A stretch of DNA of 64,000 nucleotides from UBA1724 sp963621575 (GCA_963621575.1 CAVFEH010000004.1:62001-126000); one strand, 5' to 3'; counted from the first letter of the stretch, positions 35,583-44,206 are shown. The notes: a model not told the origin generated them from the letters alone. Translations and numbers: made by a program.

Positions 35583-35698
35583 ACCCGCGTTCTTCCTTTT
35601 TTCGTGGGGGCGGGGGCACTTTTTTCGGGGGCGGGAGTCCAAGTTCCGCCGCACCCGCGGTCCCGGGCGGCCCTTTTCTCCTTCCTTGTCCAAACACT

Positions 35699-36280
35699 AT
35701 GGAGATGTTTCCCATGATGCAGCGATTCCTTCCCCCCCTGGCGTTCCTGGCACTCCTCTCCCTGGCGGCAGTGCTCCCCGCGCAGCAGCCGCAGCGCGGC
35801 GGCGCGATTTCCGCCCAGCAGGTCATGTCCACTCTGGCGGGCATGCGGAGCGACCTGGATGCCGCGATCGCCCGGGACAAGCAGCTCTCCACCCGCCTGG
35901 AGAGCCTGGAGGAGGAGCTCTCCCGGAAGAACACCGAACTCCAGAATCTGCGTGCGCTCTGCCAGACCCTGGCCCAGCAGAACCAGAACCTGGAAAACCG
36001 CATGAATGAATTGCAGAGTGGCGTGGAGGCCGACCAGAGCGCCCGCCGGGAGGAGTGGAGGAAGCTGACCAACGATATCACGGGCATGGTCCGGAACGCC
36101 CCCGCCGCGAACGTGCCTGACGTGCCCACCGTGGATTTCAAGATCGCCCCCGGCGACACCCTCTCCTCCATCGCCAAGGCCGCCAAATGCACCGTCCGGG
36201 AGATCATGGCCCTGAATCCCTCCCTGAAGTCCGCCGACGACATCCGGGTGGGGCAGGTCCTGCGGATTCCCAGGAAGTAG
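35699..36280 (+). CDS. Exported coiled-coil protein with C-terminal LysM domain
   Basis: A 193-residue protein. A signal peptide (LPPLAFLALLSLAAVLPAQ) precedes a charged coiled-coil stretch (about residues 35-115, LESLEEELSRKNTELQNL). One LysM peptidoglycan-binding domain follows (FKIAPGDTLSSIAKAA, IMALNPSL, IRVGQVLRIP). No catalytic domain is present, so it probably sits on the cell wall as a structural or adaptor protein. ATG 35699 follows a pyrimidine tract without Shine-Dalgarno; internal ATGs at 35705 and 35714-35717 are alternatives. Confidence 0.88.
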   Translation: MEMFPMMQRFLPPLAFLALLSLAAVLPAQQPQRGGAISAQQVMSTLAGMRSDLDAAIARDKQLSTRLESLEEELSRKNTELQNLRALCQTLAQQNQNLENRMNELQSGVEADQSARREEWRKLTNDITGMVRNAPAANVPDVPTVDFKIAPGDTLSSIAKAAKCTVREIMALNPSLKSADDIRVGQVLRIPRK

Positions 36281-36299
36281 CGCGGGGAGGGATTGGGAG

Positions 36300-36539
36300 A
36301 TGGTTACCCAGATCGTCCTGGCGGAGGAGCCGCTGGACTTCTCCGAAGCGCTGTCGGTCCCCGGCGTCAGCGAGGCCCACGCCGTTCCGGCGGGCGCGCC
36401 CTATCGCACGGTGTTGATTCTGCGGGGCCCCACGGCGGAGTTCCTGTCGGGCACGCTGTCGAGGCTCTCCTGCGGAAAAACGACGGTCCTCCCCGTGGGC
36501 GCCAGCAAATCCGCGCTGGATCCGCAATTTCTCGCCTAG
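36300..36539 (+). CDS. Small hypothetical protein
   Basis: A 79-residue open frame between the LysM gene (19-base gap) and era (45-base gap). It is supported by a GGAGG site 9 bases before ATG 36300 and by being the only plausible coding frame there. The sequence shows no signal peptide, helix-turn-helix or known motif; the strands YRTVLILRG and KTTVLPVG hint at a compact alpha/beta fold. I do not recognise it. Confidence 0.5.
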   Translation: MVTQIVLAEEPLDFSEALSVPGVSEAHAVPAGAPYRTVLILRGPTAEFLSGTLSRLSCGKTTVLPVGASKSALDPQFLA

Positions 36540-36584
36540 GGGACCGTTTTCCGGACAGCCCATCCTTCTTGACCCTTTCTCTTC

Positions 36585-37526
36585 ATGGAACCTGAATCGC
36601 AGCAGATCCCGCACGCCGACTCTCCTCTGGTGCCGCCCAAGGGGCATACCGGCTATGTGGCCCTTCTGGGGCGCCCGAACACCGGAAAGTCCACTTTCCT
36701 GAACACCGTGCTGGGATGCCATCTGGCCGCGGTCTCCTCCAAGCCCCAGACCACCCGGAAGTCCTTCCTGGGCATCTACAACGACGACGACTCACAGGTC
36801 ATCTTCCTGGACGCCCCCGGCGTCCATCCCGCGAAGATCGCCATTGACGAGGCCATGTCGGAGTCGGTGTCGAAGGTCCTGGAGGATGCGGACCTGGTGG
36901 TGTGCCTGGTGGATCCCACGCGTCCCGTCGGCGAGGAGGACGGCATGGCGGCGAAGCTGGCGGCCTCCTGTGGCAAGCGGGTGCTGCTGGTGCTGAACAA
37001 GTGCGACGTGAGCACGCAGCAGCAGCGCCGGGACGCCCTGAAGTTCTACCGCGAGAGCCTCCCGGATGCGGAGTGCCTGGAGATGACCGCCACGGACCAC
37101 GAGTCCGCAGGGCGTCTCATCGCGCGCCTGAAGGAGCTCCTTCCTGTGGATTTGCTGTTGTATGACCGCGAGGAGGTCACCACCGCCTACGAACGGGACA
37201 TCGCGGCGGAGCTGATCCGCGAGGCGGTGTTGGAACTCCTGCACCAGGAGATCCCCCACGCCATCGCAGTCACGCTGGATTCCTGGAATTCCACTCCCGG
37301 GGGCGTGGAGATCGCGGCCACGCTGATTTTGGAGCGGGACGCCCACAAGGGCATGGTGATTGGCCAGGGCGGCAAGATGATCAAGGCCATCCGCCATCGC
37401 GCGGTGAAGAAGATTTCCGAGCTGTGCCAGGGCGGCTGGGTGAAGTTGGAGCTCTCCATCCGGGTGATTCCCCATTGGCGGAGGCACAAGCAGTTCCTGA
37501 AGAACATCCGTCTATGGGAAGAGTAG
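36585..37526 (+). CDS. era: GTPase Era
   Basis: A 313-residue GTPase needed for 30S ribosome maturation. G1 is GRPNTGKST (residues 29-37), switch I TTRKSFLG, G3 DAPG, G4 NKCD, and a C-terminal KH domain contains GMVIGQGGKMIKAI, which binds the 3' end of 16S rRNA. The N-terminus has a ~20-residue polar extension before the G domain. The start follows the pyrimidine tract CCATCCTTCTTGACCCTTTC with no SD. It overlaps comF by 13 bases. Confidence 0.97.
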   Translation: MEPESQQIPHADSPLVPPKGHTGYVALLGRPNTGKSTFLNTVLGCHLAAVSSKPQTTRKSFLGIYNDDDSQVIFLDAPGVHPAKIAIDEAMSESVSKVLEDADLVVCLVDPTRPVGEEDGMAAKLAASCGKRVLLVLNKCDVSTQQQRRDALKFYRESLPDAECLEMTATDHESAGRLIARLKELLPVDLLLYDREEVTTAYERDIAAELIREAVLELLHQEIPHAIAVTLDSWNSTPGGVEIAATLILERDAHKGMVIGQGGKMIKAIRHRAVKKISELCQGGWVKLELSIRVIPHWRRHKQFLKNIRLWEE

Positions 37527-38230
37527 GGGGGCTGCTTCGACTGCTGGACCATTTTCTGGCGCCGCCGGTGTGCCCCGCCTGCCGGGAGGCGCTGGTGGAG
37601 GGGCCGGAGGGCATCTGCCCCGCCTGCCTCCGTTCCCTGGAACGACTTCCCGAAAAACGCTGCCCGCTCTGTGGCGGCCCCCTGGACACCCCCCTGGAAC
37701 TCTGCCGGGAATGCGTCCAGGAACCCCGCCCCTGGACAACCGCGGTCTGCGCATACCCATACCACGGCCCCGCCGGCGATTGGCTCCGCGCCCTGAAATA
37801 CGGAGGGCAACTCGCGTTCGCACCGCCACTGGCGCGGGAGATGGCACACGCCTGGAACACATACGGAAGGCCCTGCATGGATGCGCAGCTTGTCGTCCCC
37901 ATCCCCCTCCACTGGCGGCGCATCCGGGAACGGGGCTTCAACCAGGCAGGCGTCCTGGCGAAGGAACTCTCCCTGCGGCTTGGCATTCCCTGCGGCGACG
38001 TCCTTTGCCGGCCCCGTGGCACCGGACACCAGGCGCGGCTGAAGGGCGAGAGCCGGCGGCGCAATCTCCGCGGCGCCTTCGCCCTCCGCTCCGGAAAGGA
38101 TGTCCACGGCCTCCGCATCCTGGTGGTGGACGATGTTTTCACCACTGGCGCCACACTCTCCGACGCCTGCCGCGCGCTCCTTCAGGCCGGCGCGGCGGAA
38201 ACCGCGGTGCTGGCCGCGGCCCGGGCGTAG
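37514..38230 (+). CDS. comF: ComF family protein (phosphoribosyltransferase-like)
   Basis: A 238-residue protein. The N-terminal double CxxC zinc-finger region (VCPACREAL, ICPACLRSL, RCPLCGGPL, CRECVQ) is followed by a PRTase-type fold with VVPIPLHWRRIRERGFNQ and the PRPP loop LVVDDVFTTGATLSD. ComF is linked to natural transformation in several bacteria, probably in handling internalised single-stranded DNA. ATG 37514 lies inside the end of era, so the two are translationally coupled. comEC lies about 10 kb downstream. Confidence 0.9.
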   Translation: MGRVGGLLRLLDHFLAPPVCPACREALVEGPEGICPACLRSLERLPEKRCPLCGGPLDTPLELCRECVQEPRPWTTAVCAYPYHGPAGDWLRALKYGGQLAFAPPLAREMAHAWNTYGRPCMDAQLVVPIPLHWRRIRERGFNQAGVLAKELSLRLGIPCGDVLCRPRGTGHQARLKGESRRRNLRGAFALRSGKDVHGLRILVVDDVFTTGATLSDACRALLQAGAAETAVLAAARA

Positions 38231-38298
38231 CGCGGCTTGCGTCCGACCGTCCCCGTTCGCCTCATTGCACACTCCCCCCTCCTTCCGCTCCCCATTTC

Positions 38299-38709
38299 AT
38301 GTGCCGTTTTTTTACATTGATGGAAGTCATGGTCGCCTCGCTGATCCTGGCGTTCAGCGTGGCGGCGACGGTGTCCATCGTGGGGACGAGCCAGGCGAAG
38401 GTGCTGCGGGAGGAGCGCCGGTGGATTCGGGAGCACGCCTTGAGCAATGCGCTGGAGTTCTATTTGTCCACGGGTCCGGATGGGACCCCCCCCGCGGAAT
38501 TGTTTCCCGCGGGATGGACGGCGGAGTGCGAGCTGGCGAATGTGGAGGATGGCTTGCACGAGGAGGCCCTGGAATCCATTTCCGGCTGGCGCATGGGGGA
38601 ATTCCGGGTATGGCTCTATGACGGCCAGGGCAATCTCGTGGGCAGCCAGTCGGTGCGCAAGCTGGTGAAGAACGAGGACGTGGATTACACGCCCACGGCG
38701 GGGGAGTGA
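38299..38709 (+). CDS. Minor type II pseudopilin, GspI-like
   Basis: A 136-residue protein with a very short leader (MCR) and prepilin N-terminus FFTLMEVMVASLILAFSVAA, containing the Glu at +5 of mature pilins. The remaining ~100 residues form a small globular head. It is the first of three consecutive pseudopilin-like genes; size and order (I-J-K) match the tip complex of type II secretion systems. It overlaps or abuts the next gene (GTGA at 38706) and follows comF by 68 bases with a pyrimidine-rich leader. Confidence 0.8.
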   Translation: MCRFFTLMEVMVASLILAFSVAATVSIVGTSQAKVLREERRWIREHALSNALEFYLSTGPDGTPPAELFPAGWTAECELANVEDGLHEEALESISGWRMGEFRVWLYDGQGNLVGSQSVRKLVKNEDVDYTPTAGE

Positions 38710-38714
38710 CGGCG

Positions 38715-39404
38715 ATGGCGCTTCGCAGAAATCCCTTCACCTTCCTGGAACTGGGGATCGCGGTGACGATCCTCCTGGCGCTGGCGGTGGTGCTTTTCGG
38801 GTATTCCCGGAGTGTCTCCCAGAGTTGGTCCAAGCTCATCCAGGAAAAGAACCGCTTCCAGGAGATCCTGACCCTGGACCGCACCCTGGACGCCATCCTG
38901 GCAAACGCCGTCCCCTTCACCTGGACCAGCGATGACGCCACCCGCGAAGACGGCACCTTCCCCTTTGTCGTGGCGGGACCCGACGCCCTCCGCATCGCAT
39001 ATCTCCACGATCTCCACGACGCCGAGGAGGGCGCCCTCCGCTTCGGCGAACTCTATGTCCAGGAAGACAACCTTTACTTCCGGTACTCCGACCGCCCCTT
39101 CTATCAGTGGGAGGACCTCCAGGGACGGGAACAGACCGCGCTCCTGGCCGAACAGGTCGACGGACTCTCCTTCGCCTATCTGGACTGGAGCGACGACGAG
39201 GATGACGACTGGGAGGACCGCTGGATCTGGACCGATTCCTGGGAAACCGAGGACTCCGGGCGCAAGGACATCCCCCTGGCCATCCAGGTCACCGTGCATT
39301 GGTCCGACGGCCGCCAGGAAAGCTGGGTCCGCCGCACCATGGGGAATTCCTACCGCGAACGCTTCGGGAAGTGGGACCCCCTCTCCGAGGACAACCGAAA
39401 ATAG
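38715..39404 (+). CDS. Minor type II pseudopilin, GspJ-like
   Basis: A 229-residue protein from ATG 38715 (a GTG at 38706 overlapping the previous stop is an alternative). The N-terminus ALRRNPFTFLELGIAVTILL is a prepilin leader plus the start of the long pilin helix, with Glu+5. The head is rich in acidic residues (SDDEDDDWED), which may bind Ca2+ as in GspJ/GspG; this is inference. It is second in the I-J-K series. Confidence 0.78.
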   Translation: MALRRNPFTFLELGIAVTILLALAVVLFGYSRSVSQSWSKLIQEKNRFQEILTLDRTLDAILANAVPFTWTSDDATREDGTFPFVVAGPDALRIAYLHDLHDAEEGALRFGELYVQEDNLYFRYSDRPFYQWEDLQGREQTALLAEQVDGLSFAYLDWSDDEDDDWEDRWIWTDSWETEDSGRKDIPLAIQVTVHWSDGRQESWVRRTMGNSYRERFGKWDPLSEDNRK

Positions 39405-39422
39405 CCCGCCACCGTGAATCGC

Positions 39423-40445
39423 ATGACTCTCCCATCGGATTCGGACAAAGTCTCCCGCGGCCAGCGCGGCATGGCGCTGGTGATGGTCATGGGCGTGCTG
39501 GCCACGGTGATGCTGCTGGTCTCCCACTTGATGACAGTCTCCGAACTGGTCTCCCGGGAATCCTACGCAGTCTCCTCAAAGGGGCTCCTGCGCTACCGCG
39601 CGGAATCCGCCGCGGAGACCGCCTTCTGGCTCCATCTCACCGACCGGCGGCTCTTCTCCGACCGCACGCTGGGACAGACTGCGGATGACGACGGCCGCGC
39701 TTCCTGGGATTTCCCACCCTGGATGCTGGATGGACGGCCCCATCTCATGGACGAGGAGCGCACCTGCGTCACTCTCACCTCCGGAGAAAACGGCATCGTC
39801 AAGAAAAATCTCTCCAGCCAGCTGAAGAGCGGGCGCAGCGCCGTGGATGACGCCGATTATCTGGTGGCCGTGGATGAATTCGCCGCCGCCCTCACCGACT
39901 ACGAGGACTCCGACGATCTGCGAAGCCTCAATGGCTACGAGGCGGACGACTACGCCGCCGACGGCTTCCCCACCCTTCCGCGCAACGGCGCCATGGAGTT
40001 CAAGGCGGAGCTCTACTGGCTCCCAGGCTGGCAGGAGGTCATCACCCGCGAGATCGCCACTCTGCCGCCCTCCGGAATCTCCTACACCTACAAGGACTCC
40101 GGGCGCACTTCCATCTACGCCGCCACTCAGGCGGAGATCGCCGACAAGCTGGATCTGGACGAAGACGACGCGGAGGTGCTGGAGATCATGGAGGCCCTGC
40201 GACGGTGGCGGGAGGACGGCATCCCCCTGGACGACACCCTGGACGCCACGCTCCTGATCTCCCTGAAATCCGATTTTACGTTCTCCGAGGCCGGCGTGGC
40301 CCTCCTGGAGTCCCAGGCCTACGATGGACAGCGGGAACTCATGGCGGGATACCGAATCGTCCGGGAGGCGAAGATCTCCTCCCGCACCTTCTTCGCTGAC
40401 AAGAAGAAGGAGTGCCTCTGCATCTGGGAGCGGAAATGGCGCTAG
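39423..40445 (+). CDS. Minor type II pseudopilin, GspK-like
   Basis: A 340-residue protein (GTG 39414 is an alternative start). The N-terminal segment RGMALVMVMGVLATVMLLV is the atypical pilin helix of GspK/PilX-type proteins, lacking the usual Glu+5. The large, acidic, alpha-helical head fits the size of GspK (about 320 residues), which caps the pseudopilus tip. Its end overlaps murB by 10 bases, so pseudopilin and cell-wall gene are translationally linked. Confidence 0.72.
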   Translation: MTLPSDSDKVSRGQRGMALVMVMGVLATVMLLVSHLMTVSELVSRESYAVSSKGLLRYRAESAAETAFWLHLTDRRLFSDRTLGQTADDDGRASWDFPPWMLDGRPHLMDEERTCVTLTSGENGIVKKNLSSQLKSGRSAVDDADYLVAVDEFAAALTDYEDSDDLRSLNGYEADDYAADGFPTLPRNGAMEFKAELYWLPGWQEVITREIATLPPSGISYTYKDSGRTSIYAATQAEIADKLDLDEDDAEVLEIMEALRRWREDGIPLDDTLDATLLISLKSDFTFSEAGVALLESQAYDGQRELMAGYRIVREAKISSRTFFADKKKECLCIWERKWR

Positions 40446-41314
40446 AACGCCGCGAATGCCGCTGGCACGAGCTGACCTCCCTGCACACGGGGATGGGGCG
40501 CGTGACCCTCTGGACCCTGGGGGCCGCGGAAGACCTCCGGGAGGTCCTCCGGGAGATTCCCGGCGGCGCGGTGGCCATGCCCTTCGGCCACGGAACGAAC
40601 TGCCTTGGGTCCGACCAGGACGGCTGGAATCTTCTCCGCTGGAAACCCTCCGGGACCCTCCCGGAGCCTGAAGGGCCCCGCAGGAATATTCTCCGGGCCT
40701 CCGCGGGAATGCCACTTCCCTGGCTGGCACGCAGCGCTGCCAGCCGCGGACTGGGCGGGCTGGCGCCTCTCTCCGGAATCCCCGGCACTCTCGGCGGCGC
40801 GGTCCGCATGAACGCCGGCGCAAATGGCCGGCAGCTCTCCGACTTTCTCCTGGAATGGCACGGCGTCGATTTGGCGGATGGCGCCACGCTCTCCTGGCGC
40901 CGGGGGGACGGCGGCTTCGGCTACCGCGTTTCGCCCCTTCGGGAGGGGCAGCTGGTGACGGAGGCCCTCCTGGAGCTGCCTTGTTCCACTCCCGGGAGGG
41001 AACTGCGGCTCTTCCAGGAGGAGACTGCCCGCCGCCGCGAAAAAAATCCCCAGGGACCCTCCGCGGGCAGCATTTTCCGGAATCCTCCCGGAGACTCCGC
41101 TGGACGGCTGCTGGAGGCCGCGGGGTGCAAAGGACTCCACTGCGGCCCCCTGGTCGTCAGCGAACAGCACGCAAACTGGATCCTAAACCCCACTGCCACC
41201 CCCGCTTCCGCACAAGACGCGGAGACGCTCATGGAGGAGATGCGACGCCGGGTGCCTGGATTGGTGCCGGAAGTCCTGGTGCTGCGCGGGCCCGGCCTCC
41301 GCGACCCTGCCTAG
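40436..41314 (+). CDS. murB: UDP-N-acetylenolpyruvoylglucosamine reductase
   Basis: A 292-residue flavoenzyme reducing UDP-GlcNAc-enolpyruvate to UDP-MurNAc with NADPH, the second committed step of peptidoglycan synthesis. FAD-binding blocks are FGHGTNCLGSD, PLSGIPGTLGGAVRMNAGANG and GYRVSPL. The catalytic Ser is in SAGSIFRNPP, followed by AGRLLEAAGCKG and the C-terminal ANWILNPTATPASAQD. ATG 40436 lies within the end of the GspK-like gene. It confirms peptidoglycan synthesis in this PVC-type organism. Confidence 0.93.
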   Translation: MALERRECRWHELTSLHTGMGRVTLWTLGAAEDLREVLREIPGGAVAMPFGHGTNCLGSDQDGWNLLRWKPSGTLPEPEGPRRNILRASAGMPLPWLARSAASRGLGGLAPLSGIPGTLGGAVRMNAGANGRQLSDFLLEWHGVDLADGATLSWRRGDGGFGYRVSPLREGQLVTEALLELPCSTPGRELRLFQEETARRREKNPQGPSAGSIFRNPPGDSAGRLLEAAGCKGLHCGPLVVSEQHANWILNPTATPASAQDAETLMEEMRRRVPGLVPEVLVLRGPGLRDPA

Positions 41315-41579
41315 TCTATTGGGGGCACGGGGGGGGCGGTCTTTTGGATATGGGACGCGTTTCCCGTCCAAGTGCGCCCGTAAGTGCGCCTCTGGCCGCC
41401 ATGCGGCGGCGCCTGCCAACGCCGCGTTCCTGGCTGCCTGCGTATTTTCGCTGAAGACGACCAAAGGACGAGGGCCGCTGCGGTGAGGGAGTTTGCAGTC
41501 CGGGGGACAGAAGCTGCGGTTCCGGGGCATGGCGCGGAGCCGTTGCGCCGGCGTCCGTTAAGTATAAATAAAATTTGAT
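41315..41579. other. Non-coding stretch before the hipBA remnant
   Basis: About 260 bases with no convincing gene. It has a weak GGACG/CGTCC hairpin near 41360, a tandem AAGTGCGCC pair near 41370, and an abrupt AT-rich patch (AAGTATAAATAAAATTTGAT) just before the hipB promoter. The composition change suggests the border of acquired DNA. Confidence 0.4.
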
Positions 41580-41608
41580 TTGACGCGGGGAAAGTGTTGT
41601 CTTATTGT
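41580..41608 (+). promoter_or_regulatory. Sigma-70-type promoter of the hipB remnant
   Basis: TTGACG (41580-41585), a 17-base spacer, then TATTGT (41603-41608): the clearest -35/-10 pair in the window. It differs in style from the lone -10-like octamers elsewhere, consistent with an acquired module. GGAGGG lies 6 bases before ATG 41637. Confidence 0.65.
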
Positions 41609-41636
41609 CACTTGCAAGGACTTTTGGAGGGATTCT

Positions 41637-41795
41637 ATGTCGAAGCGCACTGCCATCTTGTTTCCGAAGACGTTGCGGACGCTGCAACAGCTTGGCGCGA
41701 ATATCCGGCTGGCGCGGTTGCGTCGCAATGTGACGGCGAAGCTGACGGCGGATCGTGCGGGCATCAGCGTGGTGACGTTTGGGGGCGTCGGCTGA
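41637..41795 (+). pseudogene. HipB-like XRE antitoxin, truncated
   Basis: 52 residues: MSKRTAILFPKTLRTLQQL, then GANIRLARLRRNVTAKL and ADRAGISVVTF, the first half of a HipB-type helix-turn-helix antitoxin. After helix 3 the reading leaves the family and stops at 41793-41795 (TGA), overlapping the next ATG (TGATG). Full-length relatives run about 90-110 residues, so the recognition-helix end and dimerisation part are missing. It is attached to a similarly shortened HipA fragment, so the module appears to have suffered an internal deletion. Confidence 0.65.
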
Positions 41796-42067
41796 TGCCG
41801 CGCCGCGCTGCGGAGCAGGTGCGGCAGGGCCTTCGGGAATCCGCACGGCCTCGGGAGTCCGATTATCTCCTGGGCGTCTGTGATGAGACCCGCATGGTGG
41901 CGCCCCTCTTCCGCCTGTCCCGTGGCCAGGCCGCCGGTATCCTCCGCCGCATTTGCCAGGTGGTCGCCTCTTTCCGCATATACGCGGACCAGGCTGGCAT
42001 TTCCCGCGCCGGCCAGGAGGAGATGGCGGACGCCTTCCAGGCTGCGTGCGCCGGAAAGGGCTTTTAG
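41795..42067 (+). pseudogene. HipA-like toxin kinase, core deleted
   Basis: A 90-residue frame; the same frame upstream of ATG 41795 also reads DVWGRRL, which matches HipA proteins. MPRRAAEQ and ESDYLLGVCDETRM fit the HipA N-terminal segment that normally precedes the kinase core. The tail AAGILRRICQVVASFRIYADQAGIS, then AGQEEMADAF, fits the HipA C-terminal helices. The ~250-residue kinase core between them, including the P-loop-like and catalytic Asp regions, is absent. Family attribution is by pattern memory and should be checked by search. An intact small unknown protein remains possible. Confidence 0.55.
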
Positions 42068-42222
42068 GCAAGCACAAAAAAGCGGATTACATTTCCCCCC
42101 GCGTCTTTTTTTCCAGGCGCGCGTCCCGGAATGGCCCTGTCCTGTATTTGTGTTGCGTGATGAGGGCGGCTTGTCCGGGATGTGCATGAAGAAACCGAAA
42201 AACAAACACACTGACTCCTACG

Positions 42223-43656
42223 ATGAGCGGCAAAAATTCTGGCTTCAGTAGCAAAATTGGTTATGTCCTGGCGGCTGCGGGTTCCGCGGTGGGCCTTGGC
42301 AATATCTGGCGCTTCCCCTATCTGACGGCGAAGTACGGCGGCGGCATCTTCCTGCTGACCTACCTGGTGCTGGTTCTGACCTTTGGTTACGCGCTGCTGG
42401 TGGCGGAGAACAACATCGGCCGAATCACCGGCAAGGGCCCCGTGGGCGCCTACCGGCACTTCTGCTCCCAGGAGAAGAGCGGCCTGAACCGCTTCATCTG
42501 CGCGGGCGGCTGGATCAACGCCATCGTGCCCCTCATCATCGTCCCCTACTACTGCGTCATCGGCGGATGGGTCACCAAGTACCTGGTGGCCATGATCGTC
42601 AGCCCCGTCCAGGACTTCAAGGCGGACAACATGGTGCAGGTGGGCGAAAAGGCGGTGAGCTACTCCGCCAACTACTTCACCTCCTTCGTGACCTCCACCT
42701 GGGAGCCCGTCTTCTACTTCCTGGTCTTCGCCGCCATCATGGGCGCCGTCATCGCCTTCGGCGTGGAGAAGGGCGTGGAGCGCTTCAACAAGATCTGCAT
42801 GCCCGCGCTCTTCGTGCTGCTGCTGGGCATCTGCGCGTATGTCTTCTTCCTGCCCAACTCCGGCGCCGGATTCCGCTACTACCTGATGCCCGACACCTCC
42901 AAGTTCAGCTTCATGACCGTGGTGGCCGCCATGGGACAGCTCTTCTTCTCCCTCTCCATCGCCATGGGAATCATGATCACCTACGGCTCCTACATGCGCA
43001 AGGAGGACGACCTGGCCGCCAACGTGAGCCACGTGGAGTTCTTCGACACCATGGCGGCCTTCCTGGCGGGCCTCATGATCATCCCCGCCGTGGTGGCCTT
43101 CGGCGGCCCCGAGGCCGCCGAGGCCGCGGGACCGGGACTGGTCTTCATCACCATGCCGCAGGTCTTCGCCAGCCTCTCCCCCATCGCCGGAAAGTTCCTG
43201 GCCGCGCTCTTCTTCCTCCTGGTGCTCTTCGCCGCCTCCACTTCCGCCATCTCCCTGCTGGAGACCAACGTCCAGAGCATCGGGCAGGAGCTCAAGCTGA
43301 CCCGGAAGACCTCCATCATCATCGGGATGTGCGAGATCATCGGCGTGGGCATCATCACCATCCTGGGCTACAGCGTCCTGAGCTTCGTGAAACCCCTCAG
43401 CTTCCTGCCCATCTGCAAGAACATGGACATCCTGGACTCCATGGACTTCCTGAGCAACAACATCATGATGCCGATCGCGGCCATCTTCACCACCATGCTG
43501 GTGCTGGGCGTCATCGGACTGCAGAAGTTCAGCAAGTCCGTGGCAGCAGGACGCCCCTGGAAGCGGAAGTTCGTCTTCGAGTTCTGCATGCTGGTGATCA
43601 TCATCCCCTGCCTGCTCCTCATCCTCCTCAACTCCATCTTCCCCTTCAGCAACTAG
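42223..43656 (+). CDS. Sodium-dependent transporter, NSS (SNF) family
   Basis: A 477-residue inner-membrane protein with about 11-12 hydrophobic helices. The TM1 signature GSAVGLGNIWRFPYL provides the Na+/substrate site of LeuT-type transporters. TM6-like region VAAMGQLFFSLSIAMG and TM8-like FAASTSAISLLE (Na2 site) are also present. It takes up an amino acid or related amine with Na+; the substrate cannot be read from sequence. TTACATTT at 42087-42094 is a possible -10. A GC hairpin follows the gene. Confidence 0.92.
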   Translation: MSGKNSGFSSKIGYVLAAAGSAVGLGNIWRFPYLTAKYGGGIFLLTYLVLVLTFGYALLVAENNIGRITGKGPVGAYRHFCSQEKSGLNRFICAGGWINAIVPLIIVPYYCVIGGWVTKYLVAMIVSPVQDFKADNMVQVGEKAVSYSANYFTSFVTSTWEPVFYFLVFAAIMGAVIAFGVEKGVERFNKICMPALFVLLLGICAYVFFLPNSGAGFRYYLMPDTSKFSFMTVVAAMGQLFFSLSIAMGIMITYGSYMRKEDDLAANVSHVEFFDTMAAFLAGLMIIPAVVAFGGPEAAEAAGPGLVFITMPQVFASLSPIAGKFLAALFFLLVLFAASTSAISLLETNVQSIGQELKLTRKTSIIIGMCEIIGVGIITILGYSVLSFVKPLSFLPICKNMDILDSMDFLSNNIMMPIAAIFTTMLVLGVIGLQKFSKSVAAGRPWKRKFVFEFCMLVIIIPCLLLILLNSIFPFSN

Positions 43657-43686
43657 CCGCGGCGCCAGAGCGCCCGCGACGCCTCC

Positions 43687-43723
43687 CGGCCCCGGCTCCG
43701 AACCCACCTCGGAACCGGGGCCG
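43687..43723 (+). terminator. GC-rich hairpin after the NSS transporter
   Basis: CGGCCCCGG (43687-43695) pairs perfectly with CCGGGGCCG (43715-43723), with an inner CCGA/TCGG extension. Only a short TTCC follows, so termination may be inefficient. It lies 31 bases after the stop. Confidence 0.55.
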
Positions 43724-43762
43724 TTCCGCACCCCGGGAGAATTGTAAACACCGTAATCCGCG

Positions 43763-43770
43763 TTACATTA
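43763..43770 (+). promoter_or_regulatory. -10-like element (TTACATTA) before yajC
   Basis: TTACATTA lies 46 bases upstream of the yajC TTG start, after the transporter hairpin. It is one of the recurrent octamers. Confidence 0.45.
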
Positions 43771-43816
43771 CGGGGTTGCGTTTCTTTCCGTACACCCCCA
43801 TTTTGGAGACACTCCC

Positions 43817-44206
43817 TTGAACACCTTTCTGTCCCAAGCATTGATATTTGCCCAGGAAGCCGCCCCCGCCGCCGCCCCCGCCGCGAACGGCGCCGCCCAG
43901 CCAGCCCCTGCCGGAAGCGGATGGGGCAGCTTCCTGATCTTCATCCCCATCTTCGGACTCATGTATTTCCTCATGATCCGCCCCCAGCAGAAGAAGCAGA
44001 AGCAGATGCAGGAGATGCTCCGGCAGTTGAAGGCGGGGGACAAGGTCATGATGAACAGCGGCGCCCTCGGCACCATCGTCGCCATCGCCGAAAAGACCGT
44101 CCGCGTCTCCTTCGCCGACGGCCATCAAGTGGACTTCGTGCGCGCCGCCGTGGCGGAGATCCTGAAGGACTTCCCCGGCAAGGAGGAGAAGGAGGAGAAA
44201 AAGTAG
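43817..44206 (+). CDS. yajC: Preprotein translocase subunit YajC
   Basis: A 129-residue membrane protein starting at TTG 43817 (GGAGA 10 bases upstream; no ATG fits). A short Ala/Pro-rich periplasmic N-terminus precedes one transmembrane helix (FLIFIPIFGLMYFLMI). Then come the YajC signature RPQQKKQKQMQEM and a cytoplasmic domain GDKVMMNSGALGTIVAI. YajC associates with SecDF and YidC. The C-terminus is a Lys/Glu tail. It is 64 bases upstream of secDF. Confidence 0.95.
   Translation: MNTFLSQALIFAQEAAPAAAPAANGAAQPAPAGSGWGSFLIFIPIFGLMYFLMIRPQQKKQKQMQEMLRQLKAGDKVMMNSGALGTIVAIAEKTVRVSFADGHQVDFVRAAVAEILKDFPGKEEKEEKK

Noticed and set aside
41316..42077. Minus-strand 253-codon frame across the hipBA remnant.
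   Set aside because: Pro/Arg-rich translation without motifs; it spans the AT-rich promoter patch and the plus-strand matches to HipB/HipA explain the locus better.
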